Both the position numbers and the translations under genes were made by a program. Below, piece by piece: positions 54,021-62,464 of a stretch of 64,000 bases of DNA. Numbering within the stretch: position 1 is the first letter of the stretch; each line of letters starts with the position of its first letter. The DNA is from Mucilaginibacter geliditolerans (GTDB taxonomy: Bacteria > Bacteroidota > Bacteroidia > Sphingobacteriales > Sphingobacteriaceae), in NCBI RefSeq assembly GCF_014200495.1, contig NZ_JACHBY010000006.1:62001-126000 (forward strand), written 5' to 3'. The notes beneath the pieces are model-generated. The model was not told the DNA's origin and made no database searches. It saw only the letters and a list, made by a program, of their open reading frames with translations.

Positions 54021-54956
54021 TTATTTGGTTTTTGAAAAATTGAACAGGTAAAGCACACCGCCATAAATGGTTGTACTTTGGCCCACGTTTCTGCCATTTA
54101 AAATGTAATTGCCGCCGGCGGTAAGTTCCAGCCCGGCAACCCTGTCAAAGCTGTATTTAAATAGTACGCCGGCTTCAGAATAATTCATGGTGTTACTTGG
54201 GAAAGGCATATCATTTTTGCGGATATCGAAGCCACCAAGCGTGGTAAACTGCTCAAACATAAATTGCGCGTTAAATTGCGGACTCCGGTACCCGGTGCTG
54301 AGCATGTAATTATTGGCATTTGGGATATCAACGCGATTGCTGTTTATTAAATAGGTCGTATAATAAGATGTGCGATCAATGGTGATATCATTACGCCTGA
54401 TGTACTGGCCCGAAGCCGACAGGAAAAATCCGCTGATCTGATAATTAACCAATGCCCGGACTGCTACTGCCTCGCTATGCAAACCAATTGACATTGGCTG
54501 AAAATCCGGCTGGTAATTGCTTAGCGGTGTGGAGCCCTGAAGGAAGGCATAAGTGCTGAAAACGCCTGTACCAATCTTTGTTTTATAAGGCTCCCATTTA
54601 AGGGTAAGCGAAAGGTCCTGAAAGCCTTTCTGCCCCTTGAGCGTTCCGGCTGATGCGTTGGTTGTAACGTAAGGTACATTGAATAAGACATCGAGATTAT
54701 TGAAAATGCCATAGTTGCCAAAAACACTGTAGGTGTTGGTAGTTAAGGTGCCTATATTGCCATTGTCACGCTTAAAAGTTCCTTCCCAATAGTTTTTCCA
54801 GGTGTTATTTGTAAACAGGGCTCCCGCGCAATAAAAATTCTTAGGGATCATGAGGGCATCGGCATCTGTTTGGGCGCTAACCATTTTAGGCAGGGCCAGG
54901 CAACAGCATATGAATAAACAGTATCTATAACAATACAGAAGTAAAGATTTCATCAT
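54021..54956 (-). CDS. Outer-membrane beta-barrel protein
   Basis: An exported 311-aa barrel protein. The signal peptide ends MVSAQ; the first two codons are both Met, so the start could be 54956 or 54953. The text is rich in amphipathic strands (YSVFGNYGIFNNLDVLFNVPYV, SLTLKWEPYKTKIGTGVFSTYAF) and ends GVLYLFNFSKTK. It lies 11 bp upstream of the haloperoxidase gene and is the first gene of that unit. An inverted repeat lies about 40 bp upstream of its start. The function is unknown; it is possibly a porin for the pathway. Confidence 0.75.
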   Translation of the reverse strand: MMKSLLLYCYRYCLFICCCLALPKMVSAQTDADALMIPKNFYCAGALFTNNTWKNYWEGTFKRDNGNIGTLTTNTYSVFGNYGIFNNLDVLFNVPYVTTNASAGTLKGQKGFQDLSLTLKWEPYKTKIGTGVFSTYAFLQGSTPLSNYQPDFQPMSIGLHSEAVAVRALVNYQISGFFLSASGQYIRRNDITIDRTSYYTTYLINSNRVDIPNANNYMLSTGYRSPQFNAQFMFEQFTTLGGFDIRKNDMPFPSNTMNYSEAGVLFKYSFDRVAGLELTAGGNYILNGRNVGQSTTIYGGVLYLFNFSKTK

Positions 54957-54995
54957 CTTTAGTAGTTGAAATAATTAAGTAAAAGGGTGATTATG

Positions 54996-55050
54996 TGCAG
55001 CTAAAATATTGTCAACTATACATTAATTGTAAGTGCATATTTTAACTGCA
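54996..55050 (-). promoter_or_regulatory. Inverted repeat upstream of the haloperoxidase unit
   Basis: Arms TGCAGCTAAAATAT (54996-55009) and ATATTTTAACTGCA (55037-55050) are complementary at 13 of 14 positions. They lie 40-94 bp before the barrel gene start, a likely place for an operator or a looped leader. Confidence 0.45.
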
Positions 55051-55180
55051 TGAAAAGAAAACTGTTATAAACTTGAATTCAGCAGGTATAAACCAGGCCC
55101 ATGCAGATTTTTGCAATAACCTTGTTTAATTACACCTTGTAATAAATAATACAAAGCAGAATGGAAGTTTAAAAGCAGTT

Positions 55181-55732
55181 TTAGCCGATGAAGTTCGGCG
55201 GTTTAACCGGAGATTCGATAAATGGCCTGTCGAGTTTAAGCGATACAGGCTTGTTGGTTTGTGTAAGCAATGTTCCGTAACGGGAATATTTATTTTGTAA
55301 TGCCAGTAAATTATACTCGCTAAGCGTATTAGTTTTTTTAGTGCTTTGCTCGTGATTCTTTTTATTAAGCGGGATGCCATTTATTTGCTTGGCGTATATA
55401 TTTTTTGCATTTATGATATGCGCCTTATCATGGTTGGGGATAACCATGAGGTACATGGTATCGCGGGTCATTTTAAGTTCCGCATAGTTATAGCAGTTGT
55501 CTTTAACCTTTACCTGTCCACTTATTATTTTAAACTCATCCCAGTTTTCAAAATTATTAAAATGAACAGGGATCTTTACTTCAACCAGATCTGTGGGTTT
55601 ATAGTGATTATTATTGATCTGTTGGTTGATGGAAACATCAGACTCATAAATAAAATATTGAAACAATAGCTGGTAACCGCCCAAATTAAAAAGGAACAGC
55701 ACAAGCATAGCTATTGCAAATATTTTTTTCAA
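55181..55732 (-). CDS. Membrane-anchored hypothetical protein
   Basis: A 183-aa protein with an N-terminal hydrophobic helix (about residues 3-26) that is a signal anchor or signal peptide. The remainder is hydrophilic and carries no motif I recognise. The segment KPTDLVEVKIPVHFNN is followed by beta-rich sequence. The C-terminus is Pro-rich (SPVKPPNFIG). It is a single gene with no operon partner. Similar small proteins occur in Bacteroidota without known function. Confidence 0.6.
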   Translation of the reverse strand: MKKIFAIAMLVLFLFNLGGYQLLFQYFIYESDVSINQQINNNHYKPTDLVEVKIPVHFNNFENWDEFKIISGQVKVKDNCYNYAELKMTRDTMYLMVIPNHDKAHIINAKNIYAKQINGIPLNKKNHEQSTKKTNTLSEYNLLALQNKYSRYGTLLTQTNKPVSLKLDRPFIESPVKPPNFIG

Positions 55733-56168
55733 GTAAACAGGTTTAATCAGAATTAGTACTTAAAAGGTATTCGAATAAATTGGCTTTGCAGCAGTATGTT
55801 ATACTGCAAGTAATATGTTATAAATATATTATTTAATGATATTTATAACATAGTATTATTTTTTCAATTACTATATCAATTATGTCTTTTTGAGCCTGAT
55901 ATTATTGAATTTGCAAACTTTCATGATCCGGTAGGCTGCTGCTGCAAACTGAACCCAGTGCGGCAAACTGACATGAACGTTTCCGAAATAGCTTATAGTT
56001 TGGGTTTTGAGCAATTATCTCATTTTTCAAGTTTCTTTAAAAAGCAAACATCGTTAACACCGGTTGAGGTAAGAACTCAAATTGTTTGAATTTGATAAAC
56101 AATGGATTGATGTTTGCAAACACCTGTGCTTATAAGGATATAGCTTTGTATATTAAAATCAAGGTATC
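55733..56168. other. Intergenic region with an AraC remnant
   Basis: This 436-base gap is AT-rich with short palindromic TATAACAT/TTATAAAT motifs in its left part. Its right part holds the decayed AraC-type C-terminus listed separately. Confidence 0.6.
55958..56089 (+). pseudogene. AraC-family regulator C-terminal remnant
   Basis: The reading frame ending at the stop 56087-56089 encodes RQTDMNVSEIAYSLGF, then EQLSHFSSFFKKQ and TSLTPVEVR, the second helix-turn-helix and C-terminus of an AraC/XylS regulator. Everything before the RQTD segment is unlike AraC, so the sensor part and first helix-turn-helix are lost. It precedes the DoxX-like gene by 79 bp and may be the relic of its former regulator. 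Confidence 0.75.
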
Positions 56169-56534
56169 ATGATCATTAAATTAATTAGCGGGGCGCTCAT
56201 TCTCTTTACAGCATTTATGGGTATTAAACACGGTTGGCAAGGTTTAACCATGAAACCGGGTGACACCGGGTCCGAAGCAGACCTGTTCGCCAAAATAAAT
56301 TTGAGCCCGGGTGCCTCAAAAGTCATTTCGGTATTAAGCATATTAAGCGCGTTGCTAATACTGGCACCGCAAACATTTGTAGTAGGGAATATAATAAATG
56401 CTGCTGTAATTTTATTGCTGATGATTTTGTTTCTTAAAGCAGGCGAATTTAAACCGGCCCTTATTGAAATACCATTTTTGCTGATACCTTTATTATTAAT
56501 ATTTCTTAAACATCCCTTTGCTCAGCATATATGA
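56169..56534 (+). CDS. DoxX-like small membrane protein
   Basis: A 121-aa protein with four hydrophobic helices (about residues 2-20, 48-66, 70-88 and 96-113), arranged as in DoxX-like/DUF4870-like small membrane proteins. The loop between helices 1 and 2 contains KPGDTGSEADLFAKI. No catalytic residues stand out. It is alone on the plus strand, after a decayed AraC gene and converging on the TetR gene. Confidence 0.6.
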   Translation: MIIKLISGALILFTAFMGIKHGWQGLTMKPGDTGSEADLFAKINLSPGASKVISVLSILSALLILAPQTFVVGNIINAAVILLLMILFLKAGEFKPALIEIPFLLIPLLLIFLKHPFAQHI

Positions 56535-56572
56535 TATATCGATAAGACGGTTTGCTTAATGCTTTGGCTTTA

Positions 56573-57181
56573 TTATAAAATATTCATCATCCCCTTTAGC
56601 CAAATGGGGATAAGCTTTTTGCGTTCCTGCATTAAGTTATAAAATTCATCAGCATTAAAATAACCTGCCTCCAGTATTTGGGGGCGGGCCAGGAATGGGA
56701 ACATGATCATACCCGAAATATTCCATATTAAGTGAACTGGCTGGAACTTGATACTGCCATTGGTTTGCAGCGCCCTGATCTGTTTGGCAAAATATGAATT
56801 GATTAACAATCGCAGATTGGCGATCATAGGCAGTTTGGTAGTACCGGCCATTACCTCGTTCACCATAAAGAAAGGGAAGTCGGGGTTTTCCAATACCTGG
56901 TCGATATAATAACCTACGCAGATCTCTATTTTGGTTGACAGGCTGGTAGCTTCATCATTTAACACGGGCTCTATTTTATCAAAGAGCTTCTTTATCACTT
57001 CATCCATAATTACGGCAAACAGTTTTTCCTTACTACGGAAGTAATAATTAACCGATGCCACATTAATATCAGCCTCGGCAGCAATATCTCTGACTGTAGT
57101 AGCCAGAAATCCTTTTTTTGTAAAGATCATCCTGGCTGCTTCTATAATTTTTTCTTCGGTTGATATTTCTGCTGTTACCAT
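56573..57181 (-). CDS. TetR/AcrR-family repressor
   Basis: A 202-aa repressor with an N-terminal helix-turn-helix (about residues 10-55; ARMIFTKKGFLATTVRDIAAEADINVAS is one continuous family-like block, recognition helix VASVNYYF). The C-terminal ligand domain has the pattern of CerR/TetR_C-like proteins. It is encoded 59 bp after the DHA2 efflux gene on the same strand, and a TetR-like palindrome lies upstream of that gene, so it most likely represses the two-gene unit and is released by an efflux substrate. Confidence 0.88.
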   Translation of the reverse strand: MVTAEISTEEKIIEAARMIFTKKGFLATTVRDIAAEADINVASVNYYFRSKEKLFAVIMDEVIKKLFDKIEPVLNDEATSLSTKIEICVGYYIDQVLENPDFPFFMVNEVMAGTTKLPMIANLRLLINSYFAKQIRALQTNGSIKFQPVHLIWNISGMIMFPFLARPQILEAGYFNADEFYNLMQERKKLIPIWLKGMMNIL

Positions 57182-57240
57182 AATTAATTTGTTCCCAAAT
57201 TTAATTATTCACAGCACATTTCAATTATATAATTTCGGTA

Positions 57241-58788
57241 TTAATGGGAATCAGCCACCGCTTTCTGTCCTTTTTTAAATGGTGCTAAAAATACTATCGG
57301 GATAGCGCAAAGCATTACTATACCAACTATCCAGTATGCATCATTATAAGTGAGCAGTAAACTCTGACGGTTAACTGCTCCATCTATTGCCGCATAAGCA
57401 GATCGTGTGGCATCTGAAACAGTTTGCCCTTTGGCTACAAAAGCCTGGATGTAACTGTTAAATCTGTCGGTAAAATAAGAGTTATAAGGATTGATGCTAT
57501 CTAAAAGGTTATTACGGTGCATAGCCTGGCGCACGTGGATCATGGTGGTTAAACCTGCAATACCAAATGAACCGCCTAACTGGCGCATCATGTTGTTTAA
57601 ACCTGCACCCTGGCCGATCTCTTGCCCCTTTAAGCCACCAATAGCCAATGTAGTAAGCGGAACAAAAAGTAAGGCTAATCCCAAACCTCTTATCGCCAAA
57701 GGCCAAAAGAAATCAGTAGTTCCGGTAGCCAGGGTAGAGTGGCTCAGCATTGATGAAAAAACGTAGAACAGGATCATACCAACAGCAGCCATTAACTGGG
57801 CTGGCACTCCTTTGTTGAGCATAATACCAACAAGAGGCATCAAAGCTACGGTAAACATCCCGCCGGGGAATAATACTTCACCGGTTTGCTGGGCCGAAAA
57901 ACCTAATAAACTCTGGCAAAATACCGGGAACACAAAGGTAGAACCATACAAACCCACGCCTAAAACAAAGGAGGTAACCATCCCCGCAGCAAAACTGCGG
58001 TGCCGCATGATCTTGAAATTTACTATCGGGAACTCAGTACTTAGCTCTCTCCATATAAATAACAGCAGGCCTATTACCGCGGTAACTGTTAATACGATGA
58101 TATAAGTGGCCGAAAACCAATCATCATCTTCGCCTTTCTCCAATATAGTTTGCAAACTGCCTACTGAAACGGCCAGTAAAACGATTCCCCACCAGTCGAT
58201 AGGGTTGCCTTTGCCTGTGCTTGGCGTTACTTTTACAAACAGGTAGGTACAAGTAGCTGCTAAACAGCCAACCGGTATGTTTACATAAAATATCCAACGC
58301 CAGGCGGCATGATCGGTGATATAGCCACCGATTGTAGGGCCAATAGTAGGGCCTACAATAGCACCGAGGCCAAACAACGCGGTGGCTGTGCCAATCTGTT
58401 CTGATGGCCAGGTATCTAACAGGATAGCCTGCGCGGTTGATATCAACCCCCCACCGGCAATACCCTGTAATATCCGGAAGCCTATCAATTCAGTAAGGCT
58501 ATGTGCATTGCCGCATAAAAACGATGCGATGGTAAATACAATAATTGAGGTTAAAAAATATTGCTTGCGCCCGAAAAAGCTGCCTAGCCAGCCGGTCATC
58601 GGTAAAATAATTACGTTGGCTACGCTGTAGCCGGTGACCACCCACGCAGCATCAGTTAAAGTTGCGCCTAAGTTTCCCTGTATTTGGGGGAGGGAAACGT
58701 TTACAATAGTAGTATCAATGAGTTCAAGGAGAGATGCTGTAATTACAGTAATGGTGATGATCCATTTTTTTAATCCTGTTTCGGCCAT
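57241..58788 (-). CDS. DHA2-family multidrug efflux transporter (EmrB/QacA type)
   Basis: Major facilitator protein with about 14 transmembrane helices. The start at 58788 (MAETGLKKW) places the first helix at once (ITVITASLLELIDTTIVNVSLPQIQ); an ATG at 58833 would add 15 residues. Motif A is GWLGSFFGRKQ, and the antiporter motif C region reads GLGAIVGPTIGPTIGG. No EmrA adaptor or TolC gene is nearby, so it works alone or with partners elsewhere. A TetR-type operator lies 39 bp upstream. The drug substrates are unknown. Confidence 0.9.
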   Translation of the reverse strand: MAETGLKKWIITITVITASLLELIDTTIVNVSLPQIQGNLGATLTDAAWVVTGYSVANVIILPMTGWLGSFFGRKQYFLTSIIVFTIASFLCGNAHSLTELIGFRILQGIAGGGLISTAQAILLDTWPSEQIGTATALFGLGAIVGPTIGPTIGGYITDHAAWRWIFYVNIPVGCLAATCTYLFVKVTPSTGKGNPIDWWGIVLLAVSVGSLQTILEKGEDDDWFSATYIIVLTVTAVIGLLLFIWRELSTEFPIVNFKIMRHRSFAAGMVTSFVLGVGLYGSTFVFPVFCQSLLGFSAQQTGEVLFPGGMFTVALMPLVGIMLNKGVPAQLMAAVGMILFYVFSSMLSHSTLATGTTDFFWPLAIRGLGLALLFVPLTTLAIGGLKGQEIGQGAGLNNMMRQLGGSFGIAGLTTMIHVRQAMHRNNLLDSINPYNSYFTDRFNSYIQAFVAKGQTVSDATRSAYAAIDGAVNRQSLLLTYNDAYWIVGIVMLCAIPIVFLAPFKKGQKAVADSH

Positions 58789-58826
58789 TTTATTAATCGT
58801 ATGAGTATTAAATAATGGCACAAAAC

Positions 58827-58844
58827 TAATCAATCGTTTGATTA
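58827..58844 (-). promoter_or_regulatory. TetR-type operator palindrome
   Basis: TAATCAATCGTTTGATTA is an 18-bp palindrome with one mismatched pair (half-sites TAATCAATC and TAATCAAAC). It lies 39 bp upstream of the efflux gene start, where a repressor would block the promoter, and resembles known TetR operators of the form AATCAAN-NTTGATT. A second small palindrome, TGTCAT/ATGACA, is at 58877-58892. Confidence 0.6.
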
Positions 58845-59003
58845 AAACATGTGTTTTAAATACTGGTTTGGATTTATGTCATTTTTATGACAGCATAGGG
58901 TATTTACGAAGCCAGATTGGGATTTAATGAGGGGAATGAATCAAAATTATAATTCGATGTGGTGGTTCTTATTTTTTGTAATTAATTTAGTGCAATACCT
59001 ATT

Positions 59004-60869
59004 ATGCGCAAATATCTTTATCTCATCTTCTTGTTCTTCCCATTACTATCATCTGCTCAAAGCATTGATTCGGCATGGATAGTAAATCATTATGTAAAAA
59101 AGGAACTATATGTTCCAATGCGTGATAAAGCAATGCTTTTCACATCGGTTTACATGCCGAAGGATAGTACCGAAAAAACACATCCTATTTTAATATTACG
59201 TACGCCATACTCCTGTGCGCCATATGGTAAGGAGTGGATCCCTTTTTGGAAAGTTTATGTTAAGGATTATTTAAAAGAGGGATATATTGTCGTATTTCAG
59301 GATGTAAGGGGCCGGTATATGAGTGAGGGCGAATTTGTGAACATACGCCCTTTTATTCCCAACAAAAAAACAAATAAGGATGTGGATGAAGCCAGTGATA
59401 CGTATGACACCATCGACTGGTTGATAAAAAATATACCCGGCAACAATGGCAAAGTAGGTGCCTTGGGGACATCATACGGTGGCTTTTATACAACTATGGC
59501 AGGCCTGAGCGGGCATAAGGCGTTAAAGGCGATTAGTCCGCAGGCGCCGGTTACCGATTGGTTTATGGGTGATGACATTCATCACAATGGCGCTTTTATG
59601 CTAATGGATATGTTTGGGTTTTTTGTACGTTCGGGTTTCGGATATCCCCGCCCTAAACCTACATCCGTTGATGCACCGGCATTAACGGATGGAACAGATG
59701 ATGCATACGGCTATTATTTAACAACCGGGGCATTTCCAAACTTTACAAGAATTGCTAATGATAGGGGGATTGCTTTCTGGAATGATTTGGTAGCGCATCC
59801 CAACTATGATAGCTGGTGGGTTGCCCGTAATGACCGTAGTTATGCCGACCGGATACCAGCGGGTACAGCAAGCCTGGTTGTTGGTGGTTTGTTTGATGCC
59901 GAAGATTGCTTTGGTGCCTTAAACCTGTACAAGGCTATTGAAACCAAGGCTAAAAACAATAATAAACTTGTATTTGGCCCCTGGCGGCATGGGCAATGGG
60001 GGAGTAGTATGGGCTATAGCCTGGGTAATATTCAGTTTGGCAGCAATACCAGCGAGTGGTATGTTGACAATATAGAGCTGCCATTTTTTAATTACTATTT
60101 AAAGGGAATAGGTTCTGCCGATTCAATTGCCGAAGCTACCGTGTTTTTTACCGGGGAGAATAAATGGCATAAACTGAAGCAATGGCCACCTGAAGATATT
60201 AAGCTTACCAACTTATATCTATATAAAGGGGGCAAGCTATCATTTACTCAACCGCAGGTAAGCAACAATTACGAGGAGTATACCAGCGATCCGGTTAAAC
60301 CTGTGCCTTATACCGATGGCATACACAAAAACCGGACAGCTGAATATATGGACGATGACCAGCGCTTTACATCTACCCGTACCGATGTTTTAACTTTTGA
60401 AACGGATACACTGACCAAAGATATGACCCTTGCCGGTCCGCTGAGTGCAGATCTGATGGTGAGCCTATCCACCACTGATGCTGATTTTGTGGTGAAGCTG
60501 ATTGATGTTTTTCCGGATAATTTTAAATATAGCGATACGGATAAATATATTATGAATGGTTACCAGATGCTGGTCCGGGGTGATATTATAAGAGGCCGTT
60601 ATCGCAATAGCTTTAGTAAACCCGAGGCATTTGTGCCGGGCAAAGTTACCGAAGTAAAATATACGCTGAATGACATTGCCCATACCTTTAAAAAAGGACA
60701 CCGGATAATGGTACAGATACAAAGCAGCTGGTTCCCGATAGCGGACCGGAATCCGCAGCAGTTTATCGACATCTATCATGCCCGGGATACCGATTTTATA
60801 AAATCTAATATCCGGGTGTATATGTCGGCTGGTGCAGGGAGCAAGATCGTGTTACCGGTTATGCAATAA
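59004..60869 (+). CDS. CocE/NonD-family hydrolase
   Basis: An exported serine hydrolase of the X-Pro dipeptidyl-peptidase S15 / glutaryl-acylase / CocE family. The signal peptide ends LLSSAQ. The alpha/beta-hydrolase domain has nucleophile Ser157 in GTSYGG, the Asp in GGLFDAEDCF and the His in GPWRHGQWG. The C-terminal jelly-roll domain includes DLMVSLSTTDADFVVKLIDVFPD and FKKGHRIMVQIQSSWFP. The length of 621 aa is normal. It may cleave acyl-amino acids, dipeptides or esters. It is a single-gene unit next to an unrelated outer-membrane gene. Confidence 0.9.
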   Translation: MRKYLYLIFLFFPLLSSAQSIDSAWIVNHYVKKELYVPMRDKAMLFTSVYMPKDSTEKTHPILILRTPYSCAPYGKEWIPFWKVYVKDYLKEGYIVVFQDVRGRYMSEGEFVNIRPFIPNKKTNKDVDEASDTYDTIDWLIKNIPGNNGKVGALGTSYGGFYTTMAGLSGHKALKAISPQAPVTDWFMGDDIHHNGAFMLMDMFGFFVRSGFGYPRPKPTSVDAPALTDGTDDAYGYYLTTGAFPNFTRIANDRGIAFWNDLVAHPNYDSWWVARNDRSYADRIPAGTASLVVGGLFDAEDCFGALNLYKAIETKAKNNNKLVFGPWRHGQWGSSMGYSLGNIQFGSNTSEWYVDNIELPFFNYYLKGIGSADSIAEATVFFTGENKWHKLKQWPPEDIKLTNLYLYKGGKLSFTQPQVSNNYEEYTSDPVKPVPYTDGIHKNRTAEYMDDDQRFTSTRTDVLTFETDTLTKDMTLAGPLSADLMVSLSTTDADFVVKLIDVFPDNFKYSDTDKYIMNGYQMLVRGDIIRGRYRNSFSKPEAFVPGKVTEVKYTLNDIAHTFKKGHRIMVQIQSSWFPIADRNPQQFIDIYHARDTDFIKSNIRVYMSAGAGSKIVLPVMQ

Positions 60870-60920
60870 ATTTTTGATGCACCGGGTAATTTAAAATGAT
60901 TGATTGTATTATTTGTTGTA

Positions 60921-61886
60921 CTATTTCCAGCTTTTTTTACCGAATGCAAATGTTGCTGAGACTGTAGGGCCGTTGTATCCCCATTTCAAATCTCCGACCA
61001 AATTTTTGCGGGTGGCATCAATCTTAAAATTAAAGCCGGTGTACCCTAATGAAAAGCTTAAGTTTTTTATGGCCCTGTAGGTAGCAGATACATTATAACC
61101 TAAAATCCTGCCCGATATATTGTCGATAGTTAATGCCAGGTAATCAAACTCGCCATTAACAGCCCATTGCTGGCCGAAGGCGTAACCTCCCCAAATACCA
61201 AAATCAGGCAGGGGAGCGGTAAACCCAAAATCATTACTTACAGCTGCGCTAATATGTTCGCCGGTTAATCCTAAACCTACGTTGAACCTGATAATGTGTG
61301 CACCAACCAACAAGCCAGCTTCATAATTTGGCTGACTTATAATAGCATAGCCATAAGAAAAACGGTATATATCGGTGTTGAAAAAGGAACTGACGGTAGA
61401 ATTTACATCATAAGTGTTGTTGCCAAAATTGATGGTTTTTTGCAAGGTATAACTAGCGCTTTGATCCACTACATAATAGCTGAGATCAAATCTTGAACGG
61501 CTGGAAGAGCGCCATTGAAAATCTCCTAAAAATGAGCCTGTTGATTTGTTAAAACCAAGGTCGTTCTGAAAATTTATATCGGTGCCTATGCTCCCGTCTT
61601 TATTACTCACCTTAACATCGGTATTGGCCAAAGCCAAAAAGAACCCGGCCGAAACTTTAAATTTTTCAACAAACCATGGCACATCGCGTGGTGGTTTAGC
61701 TGATTGTTTTGCTGTAGCCGGCTGCCCTGAATTATCATTTACCTGAGCGGCTGCTGTAGTATCTTTTAAAGCCGGGTTGCTTGAAACTACTTCTTTGTTT
61801 TGTGCAAGTGTTTGGTTTAGATCCTGGCTCTTGGAGTAATTCACAAAGGCCAAAACTGCTATTATTGTTAAGAGGGTATTTTTCAT
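60921..61886 (-). CDS. Outer-membrane beta-barrel protein
   Basis: An exported 321-aa barrel protein. The signal peptide (about residues 1-20, VNYSKSQ) is followed by a Gln/Asn/Ala-rich linker and a basic segment (AKQSAKPPRDVPWFVEKFKV). Eight or more amphipathic strands then follow, ending SATFAFGKKSWK. It is close to OmpW/OmpA-like porins in general form, but no specific family was recognised. It is a single gene on the minus strand. Confidence 0.65.
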   Translation of the reverse strand: MKNTLLTIIAVLAFVNYSKSQDLNQTLAQNKEVVSSNPALKDTTAAAQVNDNSGQPATAKQSAKPPRDVPWFVEKFKVSAGFFLALANTDVKVSNKDGSIGTDINFQNDLGFNKSTGSFLGDFQWRSSSRSRFDLSYYVVDQSASYTLQKTINFGNNTYDVNSTVSSFFNTDIYRFSYGYAIISQPNYEAGLLVGAHIIRFNVGLGLTGEHISAAVSNDFGFTAPLPDFGIWGGYAFGQQWAVNGEFDYLALTIDNISGRILGYNVSATYRAIKNLSFSLGYTGFNFKIDATRKNLVGDLKWGYNGPTVSATFAFGKKSWK

Positions 61887-62464
61887 ATCATATTATAATT
61901 ACTGTGTGGGGTAGCAAGTATTCAAATCATAATCAATATTTCTTTATGCGAAATATTGATGTTTGCATTAGCTGTATATCCTGGTTGGGACTTTTAGGGA
62001 GAGACCGCTAACACCAAGTTCTATAACTATTGGTATCTTATACAAAGTTATAGCATACTATGCAGTAAAATTTTTTCACTACGACTACCATGTTGCATAT
62101 TAAAAAATGGAACTCATTAAATACTGTTTGATGATCAGGTGTGTAACTAATGGGAAATTTTATATACTAATATGATATTTATATAAATTGCTTTATATAT
62201 CGCCGGGCATTATACAAAATGGAATAATTATATGCTGCGCATATAATTGAATGTAACATATCTGTATCAACCAAATATTAACCGGTGATTTTCATTTTTA
62301 AAAAGAATAATCATTTATATTTACGGATATAAGGCCTTTTTTTACAGTATCCCACGGCTATATAAGGTGTGTGTATGTTGCCAATTTTATAGGAATACTA
62401 GCTGATAAAGTACTTCGCCCCCTAAATTAATAAGGTTCGTCTATAAATAAACAAGAATGATTTT
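61887..62464. other. Long AT-rich intergenic region
   Basis: This 578-base gap has no supported gene. It contains a short inverted repeat CTATAACT/AGTTATAG (62021-62028 and 62046-62053). The region is probably the divergent promoters of the outer-membrane gene and of the DUF6515 gene. Confidence 0.5.

Noticed and set aside
55346..55669. A 107-codon hydrophobic open frame opposite the 183-aa gene
   Set aside because: The hydrophobic character comes from the complement of charged codons; the minus-strand gene with a signal anchor is the better choice.
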